Positions 6,828 to 14,111 of a stretch of 42,401 bases of DNA are shown here, piece after piece. Both the position numbers and the translations under genes were made by a program. Source of the DNA: Candidatus Nitrosopumilus sp. (GTDB lineage Archaea > Thermoproteota > Nitrososphaeria > Nitrososphaerales > Nitrosopumilaceae). The stretch's first letter is position 1. Every line of letters begins with the position of its first letter. A model generated the notes under the pieces. That model saw only the letters and a program-made list of their open reading frames with translations, did no database searches and had not been told where the DNA came from. Location: contig JACNFR010000052.1 of the NCBI GenBank assembly GCA_014384555.1, positions 1-42,401 of the forward strand. The letters are read 5' to 3'.

Positions 6828-8249
6828 TCAAGAAGTAAGGATTTCTGCTACTACAGGAATTACTTCCCATAATGCGACATAATCGCCACTTGCTTGCATT
6901 TCAGAAGCTACTTCATCAGTCATTAAACCGTGAATGTTTAGTGCAGGGTGAGCAATACTGTTCATTCCCATTGGTGGGACAGCATCACTTGGATTGCCTA
7001 AAGCATATGCATAAGATGCGACTGGTGCTGGGATAACTCCTTTCTCAACTAGAACTGGGTTCAAGCCGAATGGGTCACCTGCTACAAAGACTGTAGCTGC
7101 GCCAGTGTAAATTGCTGCATAATCATGGTTTACTGCTGCATATGCACCTGGTTCATCAAAGACCAAGTCAACAATCATGTTTTGTGAACCTCCGAGTAAC
7201 CATGTTTCAGTTGCTGCGGATTGTACTCTGTTACCTTGGGTAACTCTGTCCAAGATTTCTCCAACAATGTGGAAGAATAGTGGTTCGTTACCGTGGTTTT
7301 CGATAAAGAGTCTCACGTGTTGATCATTTTCAACAAACAAGAGTTGTGATTGGTATTGCTTGTGTTCAAGTCCATTCCATGGTTGTGCGACAAAGATGTT
7401 CTTGTTTACATCGCCATTGACGAGTAAGTTATGAGCCATGTTTGGTACATAACCAAATTGCATTCCGTTAACAACTGTTGCAGTGTTTTGATGCTTGAAC
7501 ATTGCTCCTGCATCATAGTTACCTTCAGGTGTTAGGTACAATTGATTGTATTGGAGTTGGAACTCTAATGCGTCTGCATCGTAGAATTGTCTATCTAATG
7601 AAACTTCGCTACCACTAACTGAGGTTTTCTCTACCATTAGTTTCTTGTATCCATTGATTGGATCAACGATTGCAATTCCGTACATGCCGGAAAGAACGTG
7701 TTGGTCCATACCAATTAGTTTGACACCAGAACAGTGGTATTTGAAAACACCAGCAGATTCAGCAATGTAGCAGTATTGACTTGTTTCACCCGGATTAACG
7801 GATTCAAAGTTTCCTGCTGACATTTGTGATGCGTGCATGTCGTTACCGTGTCCAGTAACTTCATCATCTGGAATTGTTAAAGTCATTTTTACAACGTCAC
7901 CTTGTGTAACTCTTAATGTTGGTCCTGGGACTTGTCCATCAAAAGTCATGGCGTTGTATGTTTTACCACCCATAATTGGGAGTTCAACACTATAACCTTC
8001 CAAATTAAACTCAACGACTGTTCGTCCAGTTTGCTCTAATGCACCACAATCAGTTTCTGCGAATGCTTGAGGCATTACAAGTTGTAAACCGCCCATTTGA
8101 TGGATTTGTTCAAGTACGTCTACATCTAATTTGTTGACGTCAAGTCCTTGTCCACTAATTTGGGTATTTGTGTATGTGCTTCCGAATAAGGTTGCTCCCA
8201 TTACAGCTACTGCTGCAATTGTGAAGAGCATACTAATGCGCTTATTCAT
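6828..8249 (-). CDS. nirK: Copper-containing nitrite reductase, thaumarchaeal NirK type
   Basis: A 473-residue exported multicopper oxidase with a signal peptide at residues 1-25. Ligands can be matched to classical NirK. Type 1 copper: His134, Cys173, His184, Met189. Type 2 copper: His139, His172 (in YHCSG) and His375 (VNHDYAAI). Catalytic: Asp137 (HGNDMH) and His327 (FFHIVGE). It reduces nitrite to NO; in ammonia oxidisers it is highly expressed and its exact role in ammonia oxidation is debated. The Cys-His spacing is two residues longer than in the bacterial enzyme. It has its own promoter 26 nt before the ATG and a T-rich 3' end, so it is a single-gene unit. Confidence 0.93.
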   Translation of the reverse strand: MNKRISMLFTIAAVAVMGATLFGSTYTNTQISGQGLDVNKLDVDVLEQIHQMGGLQLVMPQAFAETDCGALEQTGRTVVEFNLEGYSVELPIMGGKTYNAMTFDGQVPGPTLRVTQGDVVKMTLTIPDDEVTGHGNDMHASQMSAGNFESVNPGETSQYCYIAESAGVFKYHCSGVKLIGMDQHVLSGMYGIAIVDPINGYKKLMVEKTSVSGSEVSLDRQFYDADALEFQLQYNQLYLTPEGNYDAGAMFKHQNTATVVNGMQFGYVPNMAHNLLVNGDVNKNIFVAQPWNGLEHKQYQSQLLFVENDQHVRLFIENHGNEPLFFHIVGEILDRVTQGNRVQSAATETWLLGGSQNMIVDLVFDEPGAYAAVNHDYAAIYTGAATVFVAGDPFGLNPVLVEKGVIPAPVASYAYALGNPSDAVPPMGMNSIAHPALNIHGLMTDEVASEMQASGDYVALWEVIPVVAEILTS

Positions 8250-8270
8250 AAAGCAAAGCGCTAGCGAATC

Positions 8271-8280
8271 CTATATAATA
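8271..8280 (-). promoter_or_regulatory. TATA-like promoter of nirK
   Basis: The minus strand reads TATTATATAG, centred about 26 nt before ATG 8249. The 8-bp palindrome CGCTAGCG (8259-8266) lies between the box and the start, where a regulator could act. Confidence 0.55.
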
Positions 8281-8358
8281 ATTCCCATTATTGGTCAGGG
8301 GAAATTTTCAAAATAACAGAAAAAGAATGAATAATGGGGGAAATTTAGTAAAGTCAGC

Positions 8359-9720
8359 ATGAAGTTCAGATTAGATCAAGATTCACTAGGAAAAGTCAAA
8401 ATTCCAGCAGACGCATATTATGGAGCATTTACAGGAAGAGCAATCAAGCAATATCATGTTACAGGTAGCAAAAGCCATGAAAATTTGATAAAGTCATTTG
8501 TCATGATTAAGCGTTCTGCAGCAATTGCAAACATGAAGACAAAAGCCATCGACACAAAGAAGGGAAAGGCAATTGTTTCAGCATGTGATAAAATCTTGTC
8601 TGGAAAGTATGTTGATCAATTTGTGGTAGATATGATAAATTCTGGAGCAGGTACGGCATTTAACATGAATTCAAATGAAGTCATTTCAAATGTAGCACTA
8701 GAAGTACTCCATAAAAAGAAAGGTCAATACGAATTCTTACATCCAAATGATCATGTCAACATGTCACAATCAAGTAACGATACATATCCTACTGCAATGC
8801 ATGTTGCAATTTTGATTAACCTCAAAGAGACAATTCCTGCTATTGATATTTTGATAAAGTCATTATCTAAAAAAGCAAAAGAATTTTCATCATTTAAGAA
8901 AATTGGAAGAACTCATCTAATGGATGCATTGCCAGTAACACTAGGCAGCGAATTTGCAGCATATGCCACATCAATTACTAAAGCAAAAAATGAAATTCTC
9001 GATGCACAAAAAGAATTACAAAATGTTGCACTCGGAGGAACCGCAGTAGGTTCTGGAGCTAACACTCCAAAAGGTTATCGAAAAATTGCAATATCTGAAC
9101 TAGGGAAAATTTCAAAATTATCATTAAAGCCAGAAAAAGATATGCAACATAGTTTGCAAAGTAAATTTGCAGTTGCAAATTTGTCAAGTGCTTTAAGAAA
9201 TTTAGCAATTGAAATTGGAAAGATTGCAAATGACATCAGACTAATGGCATCAGGCCCAATTGCAGGGTTGGCAGAACTAGGAATTCCAGCAGTGCATGCA
9301 GGTTCATCCATCATGCCTGGAAAAGTAAATCCATCTTTAGCAGAATGCATGAATATGATTTGCTTTAACATCATTGGAAATGATACATCAGTTTCATGTG
9401 CAGCGCAAGGTGGACAGTTTGAGCTAAACGTTATGCTTCCTGGAATGCTAAAGTGTATGTTAGAATCAACAGACATGCTCAAAAATTTCTTGCCAATATT
9501 TTCTGCAAATCTAATTGATGGACTAACTGCCAACAAAGACAAATTACGTGAAGATATTGAAAATAGTCCAGTAATTGTCACATTGTTAACACCAAAAATA
9601 GGATATCTAAAATCAGCAGAACTTTTCAAAGAATCATTGAAAACAGGGAAAACTATCAGAGAACTTGTTGTTTCAAAGAAGCTAATGAGTAACAAAGAGA
9701 TCGATTCTCTATTCGGATAG
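8359..9720 (+). CDS. Class II fumarase / aspartase-family lyase
   Basis: A 453-residue homotetrameric lyase. The family signature GSSIMPGKVNPSLAE is intact, with GTAFNMNSNEVISN and the HPNDHVNMSQSSND active-site segment. The Gly after MP favours class II fumarase over aspartate ammonia-lyase (usually MPAKVNP). The likely reaction is fumarate to malate, needed in the TCA segment and in the 3-hydroxypropionate/4-hydroxybutyrate carbon-fixation cycle. The ATG is divergent from nirK. The next gene follows after 3 nt, so the two are cotranscribed. Specificity between fumarase and aspartase is inferred, not proven. Confidence 0.88.
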   Translation: MKFRLDQDSLGKVKIPADAYYGAFTGRAIKQYHVTGSKSHENLIKSFVMIKRSAAIANMKTKAIDTKKGKAIVSACDKILSGKYVDQFVVDMINSGAGTAFNMNSNEVISNVALEVLHKKKGQYEFLHPNDHVNMSQSSNDTYPTAMHVAILINLKETIPAIDILIKSLSKKAKEFSSFKKIGRTHLMDALPVTLGSEFAAYATSITKAKNEILDAQKELQNVALGGTAVGSGANTPKGYRKIAISELGKISKLSLKPEKDMQHSLQSKFAVANLSSALRNLAIEIGKIANDIRLMASGPIAGLAELGIPAVHAGSSIMPGKVNPSLAECMNMICFNIIGNDTSVSCAAQGGQFELNVMLPGMLKCMLESTDMLKNFLPIFSANLIDGLTANKDKLREDIENSPVIVTLLTPKIGYLKSAELFKESLKTGKTIRELVVSKKLMSNKEIDSLFG

Positions 9721-9723
9721 ATT

Positions 9724-10992
9724 ATGGCAAAAATTTTCGTAGAGGCTTACGGATGTTCTGCTAGCTTTGCAGATTCAGAAATGATTTCAGGGTTAATTTT
9801 GAATGGGGGTCATACATTAGCAGATAATTCTTCAGAGTCAGATCTAAATATTGTAGTGACATGTTCAGTCAAAGATTCTACTGCTAACAAGATGATGTAT
9901 AGAATTAATTCATTAAAATCAAAGCCATTAATTGTAGCAGGATGTCTTCCTAAAGCAGAAAAAGAAACGGTTGAAAAATTCTCAGAAAATGCTAGTCTAT
10001 TAGGACCAAACTCATTGGGAAAAACTCTCCAAGTAATCAATTCAACATTAGGAGGACAAAAGCTAATTGCGCTAGAAGATTCAGATTTATCAAAAGTTGG
10101 ACTTCCCAAAGTCAGATTAAATCCAACGGTAGGAATCGTAGAGATTGCAAGTGGTTGTATGAGTGAATGTACATTTTGTCAGACCAAGCTATCCAAAGGA
10201 GATCTTTCAAGTTACAGATTAGGAGATATTGTAAGACAAGTTCAAACAGAAATTAAAGAAGGATGTAAAGAAGTATGGCTAACATCCACAGATAATGGAT
10301 GTTATGGATTAGATATTGGCACAGACTTGCCATCACTAGTAAATGCAGTTACTGAAATTCCAGATGATTTTATGGTAAGAGTAGGTATGATGAATCCAAT
10401 GTATATGCCAAGAATCAAAGAAAAACTAATCGATTCATTTGATAATGAGAAAGTTTTCAAATTTTTGCACATTCCGGTTCAAAGCGGAAGTGACAAAGTA
10501 CTAAATGATATGAAACGAGGACATACATCTGGAACATATAGAGAAATTGTAAATAAAGTAAAAGAAAGATTTGGAGACTTTACTATTTCCACAGATATCA
10601 TTGTGGGTTTTCCTTCAGAAACTGAAGAAGAATTCCAGAAAACAATATCATTACTTGATGAAACAAAACCGGATGTTGTAAATTTATCAAAATATAGTGC
10701 AAGGCCAGGAACTGATGCGGCTGAATGGGAACAAATTGATGCCGCTGAAGTTAAGAGAAGAAGTAAGATAGTTTTTGAACAGATCAGTAAATTATCAATG
10801 GAGAGTAATCAAAAATGGATCGGATGGAAAGGCAAAGTCCTATTTGATGAGATGACAGATGAAGGGATAAAGGGCAGAAACTTTGCTTACAAGCCTATAG
10901 CTGTTGAAGAGGATGTAAAGTTGGGTCAATCACACATAGTAGAAATCACAGATGCAACTGTGAAAAGACTGATCGGTAAGATCGCAAGCTAA
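9724..10992 (+). CDS. MiaB-like tRNA methylthiotransferase (archaeal e-MtaB/CDKAL1 type)
   Basis: A 422-residue radical-SAM enzyme expected to add a methylthio group to t6A37 in ANN-decoding tRNAs. The N-terminal UPF0004 domain has three cluster cysteines (EAYGCSASFADSE, VTCSVKDSTANK, VAGCLPKAE). The radical-SAM motif CMSECTFC lies near residue 145, and PVQSGSDKVLNDMKRGHT is typical of the family. The C-terminal 60 residues fit a TRAM RNA-binding domain. It is downstream of the fumarase-like gene by 3 nt. The tRNA substrate is inferred from the archaeal subfamily. Confidence 0.88.
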   Translation: MAKIFVEAYGCSASFADSEMISGLILNGGHTLADNSSESDLNIVVTCSVKDSTANKMMYRINSLKSKPLIVAGCLPKAEKETVEKFSENASLLGPNSLGKTLQVINSTLGGQKLIALEDSDLSKVGLPKVRLNPTVGIVEIASGCMSECTFCQTKLSKGDLSSYRLGDIVRQVQTEIKEGCKEVWLTSTDNGCYGLDIGTDLPSLVNAVTEIPDDFMVRVGMMNPMYMPRIKEKLIDSFDNEKVFKFLHIPVQSGSDKVLNDMKRGHTSGTYREIVNKVKERFGDFTISTDIIVGFPSETEEEFQKTISLLDETKPDVVNLSKYSARPGTDAAEWEQIDAAEVKRRSKIVFEQISKLSMESNQKWIGWKGKVLFDEMTDEGIKGRNFAYKPIAVEEDVKLGQSHIVEITDATVKRLIGKIAS

Positions 10993-11033
10993 TTTTTTTC
11001 GATCTAAAATTTGATTAAAAAAACGTAAGAAGG

Positions 11034-11043
11034 TTTTTTATCT
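11034..11043 (+). promoter_or_regulatory. TATA-like promoter of the FtsZ-like gene
   Basis: TTTTTTATCT is centred about 27 nt before ATG 11066, consistent with leaderless transcription. Confidence 0.5.
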
Positions 11044-11065
11044 AAATCAGAAAATAAGATCAGAA

Positions 11066-12016
11066 ATGAGTTTTCAAGTTAAAGAACCAGTGTTAGTAAT
11101 AGGCTTGGGCGGCATAGGCTCAAAAATAGCAGTAAAAGCTAAAGATTCCTTAAATTCAGATTGTCTTATAATCAGTAATGATAAGAAAGATTTCCCATCA
11201 GACATTCCATCAGTTCATGTTTCAACGGATTCAGTAATCAATCCATCAGTTCAACTAATCAGAGGCTCAACTTACAAAGTTGCAGATGAGATTAAATCAA
11301 AAATTTCAGGCTATTCCACAGTCATCTTAATGAGCAATTTGGCAGGTAAAGCAGGCTCAGCAATGGCACCAGTAGTGTCAGAAATGTGTAAAGAGGCAGA
11401 TGCAGGATTATTGTCATTTGCAATCATGCCTTTCAAATATGAAAAAGATAGAATTTTCAACTCTGGAGTGGCTCTAAAAAGAGTTAGAGAAAACTCAGAA
11501 TGTACTGTAGTACTTGATAACGATTCATTACTTGACAGTAATCCAGATTTAAGTCCAAAAGCATGCTATGATATTGCAAATTCTGCAATGATGCACGTTG
11601 TAGAATCCCTTAGCACATCTGAAATATCCAGTCAAACAAATATTCTAACTACAAGTAAAGATGGACAAAATATAGAAGATTCACTCAGAGATTCACTAAA
11701 AATGTTATACGGTAATGCACCACCAAACTCAGTCAAACGCTCAATATTGTATGTAGTAGGAGGAAGTAACATCCCTGTTGGCGTAATTAACTCAATTACA
11801 AATCTTAGTGCAGGAATTGTAAATGAAAGCAATTCACAAATTGACATGAATTCAGCATCAGATGAATCCAAAGTTGTGATGTTATCATCCATTCAAGGAA
11901 TGACAAAATTCGATAACTATGATCCACTTGGAATGATTCCACAAAAAGATACTCTTGATTGGGCTACACCAGATTGCAGTATTGATTGTGAATTAGACTT
12001 GTACCAATTAGAGTAA
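11066..12016 (+). CDS. Divergent FtsZ/tubulin-like protein with degenerate GTPase signature
   Basis: A 316-residue protein with an overall FtsZ/tubulin GTPase fold pattern: an N-terminal nucleotide-binding loop (VLVIGLGGIGSKIAVKA), then MAPVVSEMCKEADAGLL and IMPFKYEKDRI, both parallel to the FtsZ segments after the signature loop. The tubulin signature itself (GGGTGTG in FtsZ) is replaced by LAGKAGSA, and I find no NxDxAD T7 catalytic loop. This agrees with the thaumarchaeal FtsZ homologue thought not to drive division, since these cells divide with Cdv/ESCRT proteins. Nucleotide hydrolysis is probably lost; the function is unknown. Confidence 0.8.
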   Translation: MSFQVKEPVLVIGLGGIGSKIAVKAKDSLNSDCLIISNDKKDFPSDIPSVHVSTDSVINPSVQLIRGSTYKVADEIKSKISGYSTVILMSNLAGKAGSAMAPVVSEMCKEADAGLLSFAIMPFKYEKDRIFNSGVALKRVRENSECTVVLDNDSLLDSNPDLSPKACYDIANSAMMHVVESLSTSEISSQTNILTTSKDGQNIEDSLRDSLKMLYGNAPPNSVKRSILYVVGGSNIPVGVINSITNLSAGIVNESNSQIDMNSASDESKVVMLSSIQGMTKFDNYDPLGMIPQKDTLDWATPDCSIDCELDLYQLE

Positions 12017-12051
12017 GCTGATTTTTTAAAATTTTAATTTTTTGAAAGTAA
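12017..12051. terminator. T/A-rich convergent terminator region
   Basis: The 35-nt gap between the convergent FtsZ-like and L31e genes carries T runs on the plus strand (ATTTTTTAAAATTTTAATTT) and matching A/T-rich sequence on the other, suitable for termination from both sides. Confidence 0.35.
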
Positions 12052-12552
12052 TTATTCTTTCTTTGGTGCTTCTTTAGCAGGTTCTTCTTTCTTTGGTGCT
12101 TCTTTAGCAGGTTCTTCTTTCTTTGGTGCTTCTTTAGCAGGTTCTTCTTTCTTTGGTGCTTCTTTAGCAGGTTCTTCTTTCTTTGGTGCTTCTTTAGCAG
12201 GTTCTTCTTTCTTTGGTGCTTCTTTAGCAGGTTCTTCTACATTGTCAGAAACTTTTTTGGCTTCTTTTTCAGGAGTTACTTTAGATTCTGCACCGTCATC
12301 ATATTTTGAAACAAGAACGTAACCTTCGTCAGTTTTACTCATTCTAACTCTAACTTTTCTTGGAGGATTTCTAACACCTCTTGCCCATATGTCACGAGCT
12401 AATTCTTCATCTATTTTGATTGTCTCAACTTTCATGTGATGTTGAGCAAATTCTCTAATCATGTTGATTGCTCTAACAGCCCTATGTTGGGATTGTGAAA
12501 GTTTTACTTTACCAAGTGGAATTGTATAAACTCGTTCTAATTCTTGAGACAT
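12052..12552 (-). CDS. rpl31e: 50S ribosomal protein L31e with repetitive Lys/Glu/Pro/Ala tail
   Basis: Residues 1-90 are a normal L31e (ERVYTIPLGKVKLSQSQHRA, then ARDIWARGVRNPPRKVRVRM). After about residue 92 there is a low-complexity extension with six copies of a 10-residue unit EEPAKEAPKK, giving 166 residues against roughly 90 for ordinary archaeal L31e. The tail is charged and probably disordered; it would project from the large subunit near the exit tunnel. It lies 2 nt after the L39e stop and forms a ribosomal operon with it. Confidence 0.95.
   Translation of the reverse strand: MSQELERVYTIPLGKVKLSQSQHRAVRAINMIREFAQHHMKVETIKIDEELARDIWARGVRNPPRKVRVRMSKTDEGYVLVSKYDDGAESKVTPEKEAKKVSDNVEEPAKEAPKKEEPAKEAPKKEEPAKEAPKKEEPAKEAPKKEEPAKEAPKKEEPAKEAPKKE
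12055..12237 (-). repeat. 30-bp coding tandem repeat in the rpl31e tail (6 copies)
   Basis: The plus-strand unit CTTTGGTGCTTCTTTAGCAG plus GTTCTTCTTT repeats every 30 bp from about 12055, identical in all full copies until the last diverges at about 12238. It encodes EEPAKEAPKK. Confidence 0.92.
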
Positions 12553-12554
12553 AT

Positions 12555-12713
12555 CTATCCTACCTCCACATCAGTTGATCTCCAAGCTCTGCGCTTTGGA
12601 TTTGTTCTTACACTTCTCTTTGTTTTGAGAATAATCCATGCAGGTACTGCTGAAGTTTGTCTAGTCTTTTTGAGTAGACGAATTTTCCTTGGAGAGGACT
12701 TACGTGCAGCCAT
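12555..12713 (-). CDS. rpl39e: 50S ribosomal protein L39e
   Basis: A 52-residue, very basic protein read from ATG 12713 to TAG 12555: MAARKSSPRKIRLLKKTRQ, then AVPAWIILKTKR and NPKRRAWR. The SSPRK...AVPAW...NPKRR.WR pattern is diagnostic of L39e, a small protein lining the exit tunnel. It is the first gene of a two-gene operon with rpl31e, 2 nt apart; the SD-like GGAGG near its end may help the L31e start. A TATA-like box lies about 27 nt upstream. Confidence 0.95.
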   Translation of the reverse strand: MAARKSSPRKIRLLKKTRQTSAVPAWIILKTKRSVRTNPKRRAWRSTDVEVG

Positions 12714-12735
12714 AGATTTTCAGGCACGAAGAGCT

Positions 12736-12745
12736 CTTTTTAAAT
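12736..12745 (-). promoter_or_regulatory. TATA-like promoter of rpl39e-rpl31e
   Basis: The minus strand reads ATTTAAAAAG, centred about 27 nt before ATG 12713. Confidence 0.5.
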
Positions 12746-12750
12746 GAATC

Positions 12751-13299
12751 TCAGGATTTTAGGCAATCTTGAATCTGTTTTAGTATTCTTGCAGAAGCTC
12801 CCCACACGATTTGATTTTCATATTCAAATGTGTACATTTCTTGAATAAGATTATGAGATGGATCAGGATCCCTTGCTTCAGTTTTTAAAAATGACTCTAG
12901 AGGAATATGGAAGATTTTTTCAACTTCAGCATTAGCAGAAAGTGCAGGTATTTTATCAACAATCGAGATAAAGGGTAAAATCAAAAAGCCAGAATTTAAT
13001 GTAATCACAGGTTCCAATTGACCAATTACTTGTTCTTTAGAAATCGAAAGTCCAATCTCCTCACTGGTTTCACGTAAAGCAGTTTCTAAAAGATCTGAAT
13101 CATTAGAATCTAATTTTCCACCAGGAAATGAAATTTCTCCGGCATGGAATTTCATATGTTTTGGTTTTTCAGTCATTACAACAATTGGTTCATTTCCATA
13201 AATTACCACAAGGATGGATGCCAAACTATACTTTCCAGGGTTTTTGATTGTAGAATTGACAGAGTTAGAAAGGCGGGATTTTAAATCATCTAATAGCAT
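12751..13299 (-). CDS. Nudix hydrolase, CoA-pyrophosphatase (NudL/UPF0035) type
   Basis: A 182-residue protein. The extended motif FHAGEISFPGGKLDSNDSDL followed by LETALRETSEEIGL matches the Nudix box in its CoA-diphosphatase variant (H-x-G-x-x-x-F-P-G-G-x-x-D-x-x-D ... T-A-L-R-E-x-x-E-E-I-G-L). Glu residues of REtsEE bind the catalytic Mg2+. The likely role is hydrolysis of CoA or oxidised CoA to phosphopantetheine and ADP; other nucleotide substrates are possible. It is divergent from the MTHFR-like gene. Confidence 0.85.
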   Translation of the reverse strand: MLLDDLKSRLSNSVNSTIKNPGKYSLASILVVIYGNEPIVVMTEKPKHMKFHAGEISFPGGKLDSNDSDLLETALRETSEEIGLSISKEQVIGQLEPVITLNSGFLILPFISIVDKIPALSANAEVEKIFHIPLESFLKTEARDPDPSHNLIQEMYTFEYENQIVWGASARILKQIQDCLKS

Positions 13300-13343
13300 C
13301 GTGGTTCTTTCCTACTATTCCATATGGGTTTTGGTATTCAAAG

Positions 13344-13351
13344 GTTTTAAC
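13344..13351 (+). promoter_or_regulatory. TATA-like promoter of the MTHFR-like gene
   Basis: GTTTTAAC is centred about 27 nt before ATG 13374. Confidence 0.4.
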
Positions 13352-13373
13352 CCAGAAGAAAAGAAATGAAAAT

Positions 13374-14111
13374 ATGACAATCAGGTATGAAGCTAATCCA
13401 CCTAAAATTTTACCTGGGGTAGATACAAATGAATCGATTCAAAAATTTATAGAAAAAATAAAAATAATTTCAAAAAAATGTGATGCAATTCATCTGACTG
13501 AAAATGTATTAGGGTTTCAAAGGGTATCTCCAATTGAAGTTGGAAAAATCATAAGAAAAGAAATCCCCAGTTTACCAATTACCGTAAGTCTCAGAGTTAG
13601 AGACAAGAGTGAAAAGGAAATTTTAGAATTTGTAGATAATTGCATCGCGATAGGATTTTCAGGGATTTTAATTCTAATGGGAGATCCATCCCAATCAGGT
13701 AAAGCAGATTCAGGCCAAATTCCAAGTGCTACTGCAAAGAGATTGAAACAACAAGGACTAGATTCCAAAATTGATCTATACCTTTCGATATCAAACAAAC
13801 CTAATTTCTCCAAAATCGGAAAAAAAATAGATGCAAATCCAAAAGGATTCATGACTCAAGTAATTCAAAACATAGAACAGGTTCAAAGTTTATCAGATAA
13901 TCTCAAAGAGTTTTCAATAATACCAATCATCCTATATCCATCAGATAAAAATGAAAAATCTGCAAAGTTTTTGAATTTAGATTTAGAATCATACAGTCAA
14001 AAATTTGAAGAATTGTTACAGAAAACACAAGAAATTACTGGAGATGTATTACTTACATCACCTAATGACTTCATTGGATTGAATGAATTTTTAGAAAAAC
14101 AATCCAATTAG
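13374..14111 (+). CDS. Short methylenetetrahydrofolate reductase-like protein (MetF family)
   Basis: A 245-residue TIM-barrel-type protein. The N-terminus YEANPPKILPG resembles the EF-PPK start of MetF. ITVSLRVRDKSEKEI and GILILMGDPSQSG fit the central strands, where MetF has a GD-P element near the flavin. It would make methyl-tetrahydropterin for methionine synthase, whose two subunit genes are convergent and adjacent. It is shorter than bacterial MetF (about 290 residues) and divergent, so the activity is inferred from the motifs and context. Its TAG overlaps the metH stop tail-to-tail by 4 nt. Confidence 0.75.
   Translation: MTIRYEANPPKILPGVDTNESIQKFIEKIKIISKKCDAIHLTENVLGFQRVSPIEVGKIIRKEIPSLPITVSLRVRDKSEKEILEFVDNCIAIGFSGILILMGDPSQSGKADSGQIPSATAKRLKQQGLDSKIDLYLSISNKPNFSKIGKKIDANPKGFMTQVIQNIEQVQSLSDNLKEFSIIPIILYPSDKNEKSAKFLNLDLESYSQKFEELLQKTQEITGDVLLTSPNDFIGLNEFLEKQSN

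Noticed and set aside
9075-9695. 206-residue minus-strand ORF inside the fumarase-type gene
   Set aside because: It is antisense to a strongly conserved enzyme and its composition is that of a shadow frame; no upstream signal was found.
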